From contig OZ023206.1 in NCBI GenBank assembly GCA_963995525.1, forward strand, positions 70,063,033 to 70,127,032: DNA of 64,000 nucleotides, in the 5' to 3' direction. The stretch is from Escarpia spicata (taxonomy: Eukaryota; Annelida; Polychaeta; Sabellida; Siboglinidae). Below the pieces are notes generated by a model. The model was not told the origin of the DNA. It ran no database searches and worked only from the letters and a program-made list of their open reading frames with translations. Each line of letters begins with the position of its first letter. Position 1 is the first letter of the stretch. Positions 21,641 through 33,345 of the stretch are shown here, in pieces. A program made the translations under genes and the position numbers.

Positions 21641-22064
21641 TAAACAAATGAATAATTTAGAAGACAAAAATGGTTTCTTATTTTAAAGCTGGGGTATCAT
21701 TTTCTAAACTCCCGTTGGCGTTATATGTCCAAAAATAGAACCTGCAGTAGTTCCAAGATGACGAGGCTTGTAGGCGCAGAAACGAAAGTAACGGGTAATG
21801 GATTGCTCGGTTACACCACGGGATAGTTTTGCCGTTTATGGTTTTGTCTTCGAAATGGTGTTGATTAATTTTGTTCGGACCTCACAACACTTATCTCCTT
21901 CGTACATTATGTGGAGTCACATATTGGCGAATGTAGGCAATTTTCTGGTATGCGGAATGTTTGTGATGGAAATGGGACATTCGAGTTTTGTGGCACACGT
22001 CGAAACGACGGATGCCTAACGATAATAGGGCATCGTTCTCGAAGACCTATCGCGCCAATTTGAC
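21641..22064. other. Probable 5' region of the gene at 22065
   Basis: No coding feature is clear. A stop at 22026-22028 is in frame upstream of the ATG at 22065, so that ATG is the first available. The interval may contain the promoter and 5' untranslated region. I saw no TATA-like element in a convincing position. Confidence 0.35.
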
Positions 22065-22334
22065 ATGGAAAGAATGCGCCAGTCCACTGCGCCGATGTGG
22101 ATGGACATCTGCGGCAATATTGACGGTGATACGGCACCGTTTCCAGGGCATTCCGCAAAAGTACCAAACACGTCTAACTGGCAGTTTCGGGCCTCCAACG
22201 AACCTCGGTGGAATGGGGCCCGTTTTCCACATTGTACTACTACAAGCTCGCAGAGTGAGACACCGTCACACTCACAGACACAGATCGTTGCTTGTGGAGT
22301 TAACAAGCAAACCAGCGTGCCAAGACCCCAACAA
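22065..22334 (+). CDS. Unrecognised acidic-tailed protein, exon 1
   Basis: First of four exons that join without frame change (22065-22334, 23087-23635, 25126-25455, 32645-32965; about 489 aa). Exon 1 starts with ATG and encodes MERMRQSTAPMWMDICGNID, then Ser/Thr/Gln-rich sequence (TTTSSQSETPSHSQTQ) ending VPRPQQ at 22334, before a GTATAA donor. That donor is weaker than the others, but its phase (0) fits exon 2. No signal peptide, membrane segment or catalytic motif is seen across the protein. Its low-complexity polar N-terminus, a conserved-looking middle segment and an acidic C-terminus resemble nuclear regulatory proteins; this is inference. No homologue is recognised. Confidence 0.5.
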
Positions 22335-23086
22335 GTATAAATTATTATAAATCTTACTGTGTCAAGTCTGAATGCGTAAACTGTTATGAGGTGATAATAT
22401 TTTACCAGCACTATCACATCTAGGCATACTCCAACGCCCACTTGGAACATAAATTTATTATCATTTATCGGGGCGTCTTCTCCAACTTGGCTAGCTGTAT
22501 ATTGCCCTGTATATCTGTGATGAAACATACACAGGAGCATCCTTGATTAAGAATTGTGTGCGTCATGAATTATTGGCTGTTTTGGTCACAGGCATCCTTA
22601 CAAACCAGGGATGACCTCACCTCACTACCCTGTGCAAATATTCATGGAACATTTTGATTTAACAATTTTGATAAACTACAAGTGCCAATCAGTTTGGAAA
22701 TTGATTAGCAATTGCTCACTTTGAGCACTAATTTCTGTAAACACAAGTGAAATATATATAAATACACTTTTTCAAAACTTTATAGTGTTTTTATTGATAA
22801 ACTAGTCTAACTTGTGGAAAAAACTTGGCGTTTGACTTGTTTTCAATTGGCAAGCAGGACCACTAAATCAAAAGTAAAATATTTAGTTCAGGTACACATT
22901 TGCTGAACTGGGTAACGGGACAAAGTTGTATTAAAACGTTGTTTAAAACTGCTAGAATATATAATTTATACTGTATATACATGATTTTATAATAACAACA
23001 AACATAACACCTCTCTTTAAATTGATAATAAAACTTATCTAGATCTATGGAAATATACATTTTTATGTGCTTGCTTGACATTTCAG

Positions 23087-23635
23087 GAGACTACTCAGCA
23101 CATTCTGGAACAGATGTTGCAAGAGTTGGATAGGGCACCTTTAATAACATTCTCCTCATTCAATGGCCCACCACATAACATGAGCTCTCAGCACAACACA
23201 ACTGCTGCTCCTATCAACGCACACTTCCTGCATAACAATCGCACCAGCTATGACCAGAATCTACCAGCAAGACAAAGCCACGGTGGTCAAGATCGCTTCT
23301 ACAATTCTAGCGCCATGTTCCAATATCCTCCCATGGCTACAAGCAGTGCGTGTCGATACGAACTTGGTGGACATCACCAAGTTATTGCCAACAGACACGA
23401 GCCACGCGTCAGTACAGTGCATCATACATCATTAATGTCACATGGTGTAAACAAGCCGACATATGACCTTGTCGCACCAGCACCAAAGGTTCCGTCAATG
23501 ACAGATGCACCAACACAAATGACGAGATCGCTGTTGGAACTGGCTCGCTTGGTTGACAACCCTCCTGTCTACGAGCGAAATGTGTTGCGTCCTATATTCC
23601 AAAGTGACAGTGTGTCTAACACCCAGGAGAATAAG
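23087..23635 (+). CDS. Unrecognised acidic-tailed protein, exon 2
   Basis: The acceptor TTGACATTTCAG precedes GAG at 23087 and the donor AAG|GTAAGT follows 23635: 183 codons, phase 0 at both sides. It encodes ETTQHILEQMLQELDRAPLI (probably helical), a Ser/Asn/His-rich stretch (NMSSQHNTTAAPINAHFLHN), then APAPKVPSMTDAPTQMTRSL with LLELARLVDNPPVYERN, an amphipathic LxxLA-type segment. Both consensus splice sites and the absence of stops across 549 nt give strong support for a real exon. The adjacent intron contains a hAT MITE. Confidence 0.75.
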
Positions 23636-23834
23636 GTAAGTTGACAGACTAGTTGACTGTGGGTGGAGATTAATTAACAGGAAATAAAGGCACAATGTTT
23701 CATTTAGTCTTGTGTAATAAATCCAACTTGTGGAGTTTAGGCTGCCAGTGTTGGTTATGAAAAGCAAAATGTTGGTGTGTAAATTTTCCAAAACAAATTA
23801 GAGCCTGTGGCATAAAGATCTCCCTTCAATGTGG

Positions 23835-24557
23835 CAGACGGGGTCAAATACATTGAAAAGTATTTAAATGCAAATACTTTTGACATTTCAAATTCAAATA
23901 CATTTTGTTTATGTCAAATGCAAATGCTTTTCAAAAGTATTTCAAATACTTTTCTAATTCTCTTGACATCCTCGTGCATGTATACAATAAATAATGACAA
24001 AAAAGAGCTATACTTGACCATTGTTTATCCAGAATTAAGGGAGTTCATTGAGTCAATAGTATCATGCTATAAATTTATAATTGGTCACACATTGATAATT
24101 TTTTCCCTGTGACAGGTTAATCCTGTTTTCCATTTCCTGTGCCCATTGATACACTGTCTTCCAATAAAATTAGATTAAGCCACCCACTGTTAATTAAATG
24201 TTTGCTAACCTGACCTTGTGGTATGCCAGCTGATACACTGATCATCCATTTGATAATGACCCAAGTTAAAGCTGAGTTAATGATCAAAGCAAAGCAACTA
24301 AATGTCATGCCTCAGTGATCACATGAGTGACATGAGTGACCTGTGTCAACTGCCTATACCAAGCAACAATTTAATTAAGCACAGCTGTGATAACAGTTTT
24401 CATTGACAGAATTAAATGCTATAAGTATTTGAAAAGTATTTGATTTTTCAAATACTTTTAAAATGTATTTAAATGCAAATAGTTTTGGCTCCAAATTTGC
24501 AAATGCAAATACTGGATCAGTCGCATTTAAATGCATTTGCATTTGACCTCATGTCTA
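23835..24557. mobile_element. 723-bp hAT-type non-autonomous element
   Basis: An 8-bp target duplication CAATGTGG lies at 23827-23834 and 24558-24565. Termini are CAGACGGGGTCAAATACA (left) and, reverse-complemented, TAGACATGAGGTCAAATGCA (right), the C/TAG start expected of hAT elements. Subterminal ATTTAAATGCAAATAC-type motifs recur at both ends. The interior has no transposase. It sits in the second intron of the host gene at 22065-32965. Confidence 0.85.
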
Positions 24558-25125
24558 CAATGTGGCATCAAGTCCTCTTTAGTGTTTTTTCAGTTTAGAA
24601 TTTGAAAAGTTGTAAGTGTAAATACCTGATGTGTACAGTATTTATCATCCAAAATGCATATATGACTCACTCGGTCACCCAGTTACAAAACTGCACATTT
24701 GTGATTTTGCTGTTGATAAATATACGCATTACAATTGTGACAATGACTGAGACACCATCGAACCATAAACCAGTTGTACTGAATTTTGAACCCCCCCACC
24801 AGAATGCTTGTTTCTCCGGTCAGTAGATACCTGCCATTTAGGGACACTTGCTTCGATGCAAAGGTGTCCGCTGTAGGCGGGAAATAATGCACCACTAATA
24901 TCATTTTATTGCTCCTGTTTTAGTTCCAATTTTTAAAGAATATACCTTTGTTCTAAGGGGTGTGTTTTAGGGCTTTCTGTTTTTTTATTTATGCAATTGT
25001 TCTAAACAGTTTTAAACAGGATAATTGTATTATCAGTTGCATGAAAGCAGATTAATAATTTTTTATAAACAGTGTTCAAAACTTCAATGTCGAGGTCTGT
25101 GTTTATTTGTTTTGTTTCTTTATAG

Positions 25126-25455
25126 ATGTTGAGAAAAGACTACTCTGTCAAGACAACAGCACCAGTGAAGATGACTCAGGGACTTCTACCAAGCTGCCCT
25201 AAACCCAAACCAAGCGGTTTGTCAGTCAACCCTCCTCCATGTGTTAAACCCAAAGACACTGCTTCGTCAGTAGTTATGAATCAAGATATGCACAAAGATT
25301 CCCGCCATAAACTTACAACCAGACATGGCATTGTTTATGTGGATCAACAGGTCCTTGGGATGATGAAGGTCAACCAATCAGGAAGTTTGATGAGGAGTCC
25401 TGTCATCGTACTAGAACGACTGCAAGAGGACATGGTCAAGTCAAAGTTATACCAG
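25126..25455 (+). CDS. Unrecognised acidic-tailed protein, exon 3
   Basis: Acceptor TTTGTTTCTTTATAG ends at 25125 and donor CAG|GTATGT follows 25455: 110 codons, phase 0. It encodes MLRKDYSVKTTAPVKMTQGL, a Pro/Lys-rich linker (PSCPKPKPSGLSVNPPPCVK), then the most protein-like part of the gene, HGIVYVDQQVLGMMKVNQSG and SPVIVLERLQEDMVKSKLYQ, which looks like a short folded domain. The strong splice sites and preserved phase link it to exons 2 and 4. Confidence 0.75.
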
Positions 25456-26344
25456 GTATGTAAATTTATAACTATGCCAATGAATACCATGTGGCACAAA
25501 ACATATAACTGTGGTCTCAATGGTGCAGGGGTAGAAATAACTCCAACAATTATGGTAGTCAGCAGGACTATCTGGTTGGAAAATCTGGAAGTCCACAGAA
25601 ATACCTGGTAGTCCACAAATAGCAAAAAGAAATTAGAAGAGTAATGCGCCGAATACAACATTTTAAAATCGAACATATTTAATGCACCAAACAACAAATG
25701 TACACCAATAACATAGATACACCAACAACATATAAAACACCAATAACATACAGTATATATACACCAACAACAACACCACTCATGAGCCAGCCTGCTCATC
25801 AGCATGTAGCTCACTCTGCAGACCCCCGCCAACCTGGCGAGAGCTGCAGCCATGTAACTGTCACAGTCCTCTGTGTCACTCTCATCGCTATCGCTGTCTT
25901 TGCTGCCACGCGTCTGGTTCAGTCATTGCACAGTCTTCACGTTCCAGTGGCGCACAGCATCTTCTGGGTCGTATTCGGCCTCAGTAGGGGTGTGCAGCAT
26001 CACTGGCACTGTCAGGCTGTCAATGACAGAAAAGAATAACCGATTACCGCAGACAATACGTTGAAGAAATTTTATTGGCTAAAATGCAATTTTAAGTAAC
26101 TACTTAGTAATGCGCTTGGTTCGCGACAATCGTTTTAGATTTGATCAATAGGTGTAGTTGTCCATTGGCGAAGATTGACAACAGTAATATATTTCTATGC
26201 AGAATTTTTATTATCGAACCATCTTGTGTCCGAAAATGTTAGCAAGTATAACGTAGATGTGTATATATCTCCCGCATGTGACCGATGAATAAAACATATT
26301 CCCGGATTTTGCTGTAGTCCGACCAAATTTCTGGTAGGCCTCGG

Positions 26345-26480
26345 ACTACCCCTGGGTCACAACCTAAGATTGGGTGGGTCGTCTAGCCATTTTGGATGGG
26401 TCTCCAAGAGTCTCTTGTGTCAAGTGACCATCCAAACTTTCCATTTTGTCCCAATCCAGATGCATGCAAGACAAAGAATT
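26345..26480. mobile_element. hAT-like relic homologous to 10303-10450
   Basis: CCCTGGGTCACAACC..AAG, then TGGGTC.CCAAGAGT and CCAGATGCATGC, align with the copy at 10316-10440. The terminal CAG is lost. Confidence 0.45.
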
Positions 26481-27664
26481 TATGCCAAATATTGCATGAA
26501 TTTTAAATAATATCACACAACATTTCAAACTCATGTAACATTTGTTGTAAATTTATCATCTCGTTTGCATCTAGTATAGGCAAGTTTTGTTTTGGATTCC
26601 AACAAATATTGCTGATCCTACATTAGAGTGTATATCGAATTATATTCTCTTTTTGATCACCAGTATGAAGTAAATTAGTGTAATATCCTTAAAACATGGG
26701 TTTCTATTTTATTTATAATTAAGACCACCTCGATATGAAACGTAACCCCCGTTTGAACTGGTACAATACAATACAATAACTTTATTGTCTGTTGGGTTAC
26801 AGAAAATTTCCTTTAGGCTTGTTCATATAAAATCCTACATATGTATGTATACAAGGTTAAGATAAATACTAAAAGCGAGGTTATCACGTAACATTCATAT
26901 CACATGCACAAAAGGGTATAGTGATAGATGATATGCACATAGATAAGTAAACCACAATAAATAAGTAAATAAGTAACAGGTAAACAAGTAAACCACAGGA
27001 GGAGAATGTCTGTCATACAAATAGTACTGTAAACAATCAGGCTAATACATGGGGTCAGAGTAAATACATTGTAAAATAGTAAACATTATAAAATGGTAAG
27101 CATACCATCACAGATTATAATTATTCAATTAAACACATATATATTGCAATAGATTATTATGAAGTCATAGTCATGCCTAAAATTGGTAAGATTCACTATG
27201 TATTGTTTTATGTGCAGGGTTCCACAAAAATGCACACCAGACCAGTATTTACTGCAGCAAATCATGGTACATATCAGAAATTTTATGTAGGAATCATCTC
27301 AGACCCAATAACTTTTAGTTACTAGTACTTACTACTGTCGCATGTAGTTAAGACATGTAACTTAGGCATGTAATTAAGGCTGCTTCCACACGACCATTTC
27401 ACATCTCTTTTTAAGGCTGTCCATTACAACATGCTCACTCATTTGTGAAAAATTTTTGTTTTGATGATAACTTGAGACAAACTATCATTTATTTTTTGAA
27501 TGGGCCCAATCAAAATTCTGCTGAAAAATGGTCAGATGGTGGTTCAAGGTTACTGTTTTCACTAGTTGCAAGTAACCTAACCTATAACTGCATCTACAGT
27601 ACAAGGACAACGTCTTAACCCAGTATAAATATAACCCAGGCTATTGTCAGTTAGTTTTGGTCCC

Positions 27665-27990
27665 CTTGAACCAGAGTTGGGATCAAGCACATTTTAACCA
27701 CCGAGTACAATTCCAAACACAACTACATTTGGTCTAGTACAAGTATTCCAAACTATAAATTTATCAAATTCTAAATACAACTGTATAAGAACATTAGGTA
27801 AATTTATTCGGGTGCCAGTTATTTCTTGAAAATATAATAATACTAATTGTAAATATAATTAGGTTGGGCACTGAACGTTGTACATCACACATGCCAGGTC
27901 TTGACATTAAGATTTTGTATCCACTGGCCTGGGGGCCAGTAGATTTGAAAAGTTACTGGCCCGCCCCAAAAAGTTACTGGCCCGGATTTG
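27665..27990. mobile_element. hAT-like repeat relics
   Basis: CAGAGTTGGGATCAAGCACA followed by GAGTACAATTCCAAACACAA has the form of the 'CAG.GTTGGG.(A)AGTAC' hAT MITE termini. A second motif, ACTGGCCTGGGGGCCAGTAG with further ACTGGCCCG copies, lies at 27920-27990 and recurs in the same orientation at about 32205-32255. No paired end with a target duplication was identified. Confidence 0.4.
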
Positions 27991-28396
27991 GTAAAAAAAT
28001 ATGTTGATACCGAGGTGCCTGTTGGTCACTTTACAAGAAGTCCACAATGCAAAGTTAAATGAAGATTTTTAATCGTGACATCACTCTGCAGTCTGCTATT
28101 AATGCAAAATCTGAGACATCAACCGACCTATTTTCAGCTCGGGGCTTGAGACTTTAGCTGGCTGTCCTCAACTCATCAAAAGCATTTCTTGGTTTTGGCT
28201 GTGCCTGCAGCTCAATGCTAAGATCAGGCACATTATACCATGCATAATAATACAATTTATTTGTATAGCTCCCAAATTAATCAGATTGCTCTCAGGTGCT
28301 TTACATGCATGTACACACAAAATACACATAACTATTTAGAATTGTATTATAGATAGAAACAAAAATCATTCTAAAATGTAAATGTGCATGTGAACG

Positions 28397-29222
28397 CCGA
28401 TACCATGTGTATCACATTATCGTTATGACTGGTGATGACCGATACCATGTGTATCACGTTATCGTTATGACTGGTGATGACCGATACCATGTGTATCACG
28501 TTATCATTATGACTGGTAATGACCGATACCATGTGTATCACGTTATCGTTATGACTGGTGATGACCGATACCATGTGTATCACGTTATCGTTATGACTGG
28601 TAATGACCGATACCATGTGTATCACGTTATCATTATGGCTGGTGATGACCGATACCATGTGTATCACATTATCGTTATGACTGGCGATGACCGATACCAT
28701 GTGTATCACGTTATCATTATGACTGGTGATGACCGATACCATGTGTATCACGTTATCATTATGACTGGTGATGACCGATACCACGTGTATCACGTTATCA
28801 TTATGACTGGTGATGACCGATACCACGTGTATCACGTTATCGTTATGACTGGTGATGACCGATACCACGTGTATCACGTTATCGTTATGACTGGTAATGA
28901 CCGATACCATGTGTATCACGTTATCGTTATGACTGGTGATGACCGATACCATGTGTATCACGTTATCGTTATGACTGGTGATGACCGATACCACGTGTAT
29001 CACGTTATCGTTATGACTGGTGATGACCGATACCATGTGTATCACATTATCGTCATGACTGGTGATGACCGATACCACGTGTATCACGTTATCGTTATGA
29101 CTGGTAATGACCGATACCACGTGTATCACGTTATCGTTATGACTGGTGATGACCGATACCACGTGTATCACGTTATCGTTATGACTGGTGATGACCGATA
29201 CCACGTGTATCACGTTATCATT
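28397..29222. repeat. 42-bp minisatellite, about 20 units
   Basis: The 42-nt unit starts CGATACCATGTGTATCACGT and continues TATCGTTATGACTGGTGATG, varying at a few positions (CAT/CAC, GTT/ATT, GTG/GTA). The unit length is a multiple of three and stop-free, so the plus strand encodes YHVYHVIVMTGDDR repeats and the minus strand VIHVVSVITSHNDN repeats. The plus-strand frame runs on without interruption into the retrotransposon sequence that starts at 29222. It is a VNTR; whether any protein is made is unknown. Confidence 0.9.
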
Positions 29223-31440
29223 ATAAATAGCACAGAAACCTGTTCTGGTATACTATATACATATATATCAGATCATTTTCCTGTCTTCTATGTCGATAAC
29301 AATAGTTGTTCAAATTATGTAAACACAAAATACATAACTAAGAGGTTTTATACCGATCAGAACATAGCAAAGTTTACAACAAGTCTAACTAATGCTGACT
29401 GGTCACTTGTTACTTCTGAGCTTGATGACCCAAATAATGCATATGCTGCTTTCTATTCACAGTTTGGTAAGCATTATCTTAACTGCTTTCCTGAAGTAAA
29501 GATTAAACAAAAATACAGTAATAGGAAACCATGGCTTTCACATGGGCTGAAGACTTCCATAAAATTTAAAAAAATTATTCGCCTACTACAAAAAAGCACC
29601 TACCCTTACTAATGAAACTAACTATAAAGCATACCGCAATAAACTTAACTCAATTTTAAGAAGAGCAGAAAGAAATCACTATCAACAGTTATTAAAGCAA
29701 AATCAATCTAATCTTCTGAAATCATGGCAACTTATTAAGCAAATAATTAATAAAAATAAAAAACCTCCCCAATCTCCGAAGATAACTATTAATAATCAAT
29801 TAATAACCGATAAAAAGATAATTGCCAATTACTTCAATAACTATTATGTTAAGGTTGGACCATCGTTGGCTGAAAAGATTACCAAAGATGGTATTGACCC
29901 GTCGTCATTATGTATTAAGCATGGAAACTTCCATACAATATTTATCTCCCCAGTTGAACTGAATGAAGTAGAAACTATAATCAAAGATCTAAAAATATCA
30001 AGCCCTGGTTGGGACTTAGTAACTCCACATATTGTTAAACTAACATATCATACTTTCTTACTTCCTTTAACACATGTTATTAACTTGTCGTTATCTAAAG
30101 GTATTTTTCCAGACGACCTGAAAAGAGCAAAAGTGATCCCGATATACAAAGGCGGTGAAAAGACACTCGTAAACAATTACCGTCCAATATAGATTTTGCA
30201 AGTTTTTTCTAAAGTTCTAGAAAAAATAATGTACAACAGATTAACATCTTTCATAAACAAACATAACATCTTATATGATTACCAGTTTGGATTTAGGAAG
30301 AAGCATTCTGCAAACATGGCTCTTGTGCAACTAGTAGACAAAATTTCCACAGCTATAAATAATGGTGACTACTTACTAGGAGTTTTTCTTGACTTCAGTA
30401 AAGCTTTCGATACAGTTGACCATAAAATATTACTTAATAAACTAGAACATTATGGCATTAGAGGAAGAGCACTTGCCTGGCTGGAAAGTTATTTGTCTAA
30501 TAGAACGCAGTATGTTTTATTTGATGGAATAAAATCGAACATTCAGTCTATATGGTGTGGTGTCCCACAGGGATCAATAATAGGCCCACTGTTATTCTTA
30601 ATCTATATTAACGACATTGTTAACGTATCAGATATCCTATTTCCTATTATATTTGCTGATGATACAAATGTTTTTGTCAATGGTAACAGTCTTAGCGAGC
30701 TAGAAACTGTGATGAATCATGAACTGCAAAAATTAGTTATTTGGTTAAAGAGTAATAAACTCTCTTTAAATATCAGTAAAACACATTTTATTGTCTTCAA
30801 ATCATTAAATAAAAAGGTATCCAAGGAATTTTAATCGATGCTAATTTGTCCTGGACTTTTCATATACAGTATATAAAATCTAAAATAGCCAAAGCCGTTG
30901 GAATTATAAGTAAAGCTAGAAAAACCCTGAGTAGATCATCCCTTGTAACATTATACTATACATTTTTATATCCATATCTAACATATTGTGTCAGTGTAGG
31001 GAGGAGCATATAATACACACCTTAGTTCTTTGTTCAAATTACAAAAGTATGCAATTAGGTTAATTATGTCAGCTTCATTCAGAGCGCACACAGACCAACT
31101 CTTCAAGAAGCTGTCTACTTTACCAATAAGAAAAATCTACGAATACACGGTTGTGCTGTTTATGTACAAAATCGTTAAGAATATGTTTCAGTCAGTTATG
31201 ACAAGGATGTTCATTAGAAATAACACACGAACACAGGACACGCAGCGCAGAATTACTACATGTGCCGATTTCAAAAAGTAATGTATTATATAAAACCATT
31301 AGATACCGAGGTGTTAAATTATTGAACTATATGGCAACAACAGTGGATTGTAATTGCAATTATGCATTAGCAACGTTTAAACGTCAACTTAAGAATTTTT
31401 TGCTAGTAAATAATATTAATGACATATACAAATAGCATTC
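29222..31440 (+). pseudogene. CR1/L2-like retrotransposon ORF2 (5'-truncated, few lesions)
   Basis: It begins inside the endonuclease at INSTETCSGI...ISDHFPVF (the last EN motif). A linker to about 29866 contains a frame break near 29612. RT follows: SPGWDLVTPHIVK, FPDDLKRAKVIPIYK, NNYRPI with a stop at 30190, then VFSKVLEKIMYNRL, VFLDFSKAFDTVDHKILL (motif A), CGVPQGSIIGPLLFLIYIND (motif B), IIFADDTNVFVNG (motif C) and WLKSNKLSLNISKT. A frame change near 30830 and weak C-terminal blocks (LYYTFLYPYLTYC, LFKLQKYAIRLIM, STLPIRKIYEYTVVLFMYK) follow to about 31280. All catalytic RT motifs are intact, yet stops and shifts make it a pseudogene. It was apparently inserted at or beside the minisatellite. 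Confidence 0.9.
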
Positions 31441-31564
31441 TTCGTTGCTATTTTACATGAAGTATTCATGAAAATAATACTGTTGTGATTCATGTTTCTG
31501 TTTTTTTCTTCTTTCTTCAATCACACCAATTGTTATCTTGCACCATGGAATTTAATTATGTATG

Positions 31565-31680
31565 ACATGTATTGTGAGGGCTAATCAGCCACTCGTGGCT
31601 TTATACCCTCATTACAGAAACCATGGCAATCTATGTATGTAATTGATTGGAATGTATCACAGTTTCTGTAATAAACCATT
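31565..31680 (+). repeat. CR1/L2-like 3' end with stem-loop
   Basis: GAGGGCTAATCAGCCACTCG / TGGCTTTATACCCTC can fold as AGCCAC-TC-GTGGCT inside an outer GAGGG/CCCTC pairing. A related sequence occurs at 38285-38330, so this is the conserved 3' structure of the family at 29222-31440, likely recognised by its reverse transcriptase. Confidence 0.6.
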
Positions 31681-32204
31681 ATTATTGACTGGCGATGACT
31701 GATGCTGATGTAAACAATGCGTTGGTGTGCAACAATGCGAACGCTGTCCAGAGTCTTGACCTTGCTCTCTTTCCACCCAAGGCACAGCTGTTTTACAAGA
31801 TCCACTGGTGCCTGCTGCCATGGTCTTTAGCAATGCTATCAAATGTCTGACAGTATAACAAATTTTTCTAAATGCCTTTCCGTTATGGAATATTATATGA
31901 ACTAGCGTTTTATGGGGTAAGACCAAATTAGATTTTACATAGGTGGCCATTATAACATTTCCTGAAGTTTGTGTAGTAATCTTCTTGAAAATTTCTCAGC
32001 GTATTTGCCCTCCATTGATACAAATGTTGTGGAAAATTCATGAAATTCTCTTATCTCGTTTAAAAAAAAATCCACCCAAACCTGCTACCCCTAAATATTT
32101 TGAAATTTTTGTGCATTCTTCAAAATAGCCACTGTGCTAATAGGGTTGTCCTATTTTTTTAGGTAGGGTCGAGTTACCGGAAACACAATGGTGGTCAATC
32201 AGAT

Positions 32205-32390
32205 TGAAACCAGTGGCCCAGTGGGCCAGTAAAATATGAAAACTGGTGGCCTAAACTTTATGTATTTGTTATGTACAGTATTTGATTTGTACTTGAAGCA
32301 TGATTAATATTTTGGTAAGTACAACTGTACTGAAAAAATTACTTAAGTATGAGTACTTGCCCTTATCCTTGCCCTGACCTAAAAAAGGAA
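32205..32390. mobile_element. hAT-like repeat relics
   Basis: CCAGTGGCCCAGTGGGCCAG resembles the copy at about 27920. TTACTTAAGTATGAGTACTT then GCCCTTATCCTTGCCCTG has the form of an inverted hAT MITE end (CAGGGCAAGG..). No 8-bp duplication with the relic at 27665 was found. Confidence 0.4.
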
Positions 32391-32644
32391 GTGTCTAGAT
32401 ATCGTCTGGAGGGTACCCAATTTCACTGTTGAACAAACCTAATGATTGAAGTCAATTCTTTCAACAATATTAACTGCAAATACAACTATTCACACACTAC
32501 ATATTTTAACATTAGCAAATTTTATTCACAATTAGGCATGAATTGGCTAAGTGAATTGTCAACACAGTCTAATTCAAACGTCATTAGATGTACATATCAT
32601 TCTCCACAGAGGTAAGTTTGACATTGTTTATCGATTGTTTTCAG

Positions 32645-32965
32645 CATACGAGCAAGAGAAGATGTACTAAGCCGACACAGCTTTTGTCATACAATGGTGA
32701 CAGCGATTCCGACGCTGACGATGACAGCAGTGCGTCGGATTATGTTCCGTCAGACTGCGACAGAATTTCACCTAATGAAGAACTTGACAGCTCGGATGAT
32801 TCTACGAGCATGCTTGATCCACATGAACTCAAAGCAGAACTGGAGTCTGATTATTCAGAGACCTCGTCCGATACTGCCGATTTCTCTACATGTGATGACG
32901 ACAATGATGACAGTAATGACAACGATGACAATATGTCATGTCAAGACGAGACAAAAGAATCCTGA
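32645..32965 (+). CDS. Unrecognised acidic-tailed protein, terminal exon 4
   Basis: Acceptor TCGATTGTTTTCAG ends at 32644 and the frame runs 106 codons to TGA at 32963-32965. It starts with a basic patch HTSKRRCTKPTQLLSYNG and continues with a long Asp/Ser/Glu tract (DSDSDADDDSSASDYVPSDC, ...CDDDNDDSNDNDDNMSCQDE). Such acidic tails are common in chromatin and nuclear proteins. Phase 0 matches exon 3 across a 7.2-kb intron filled with repeats. Intervening small exons cannot be excluded, nor can the possibility that this exon belongs to another gene. Confidence 0.6.
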   Translation, partial: HTSKRRCTKPTQLLSYNGDSDSDADDDSSASDYVPSDCDRISPNEELDSSDDSTSMLDPHELKAELESDYSETSSDTADFSTCDDDNDDSNDNDDNMSCQDETKES

Positions 32966-33345
32966 AGTCAGATAAACACTTGGTAAAGATCCAGGATATA
33001 CCAACTGCGTTGTGAGAAATATCCAGTGACCGGAAACACGGAACATTATCATAGCAGCAGATGGAGGGTGATTCGAAATGTAATGTCGACTGTTTACTTC
33101 AGCTGCTGGCTGATTGTTTGGTGCCACCATCTGGTGTCAGCCCATAGTACTCTCCAAAGTGATTCGTTATTCCATGTCAGAGCTGCTGCTTGATGCTATA
33201 CACGAGCAGAATGGCGATACAAATCTGCCAGCAGCATGTCCACATCTGTATTTTTGCATAATTCTCTCACTCTGCAGTTGCATGTAAGGAAAATGTGGGA
33301 GACCATTCATGTGAATTGGGAACATGGTTGCAAACAGGTTGTTTC
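32966..33345. other. Probable 3' flank of the four-exon gene
   Basis: No gene was recognised. No clear AATAAA follows the stop closely. Confidence 0.3.

Larger units (their letters stand above)
25456..28396. other. Intron with repeat relics
   Basis: Part of the 7.2-kb third intron. It contains hAT-like relics at 26345-26480 and about 27660-27990, and a short (ACAAT)n tail at 26762-26780 ending AACTTTATTGTC, the style of a retroposon 3' end. No exon was recognised. Confidence 0.45.

Noticed and set aside
22016..22540. Minus-strand 174-codon frame opposite exon 1
   Set aside because: No motifs, and the plus-strand exon with a matching splice phase explains the region better.
28371..29213. A 280-codon minus-strand protein (VIHVVSVITSHNDN repeats)
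   Set aside because: It exists only because the 42-bp unit has no stop in this frame; no flanking coding sequence continues it.
27665..32390. One large hAT element spanning from 27665 to 32390
   Set aside because: The end-like sequences are not matched by an 8-bp duplication and the interior includes host exon-flanking intron and another retrotransposon; more likely separate relics.
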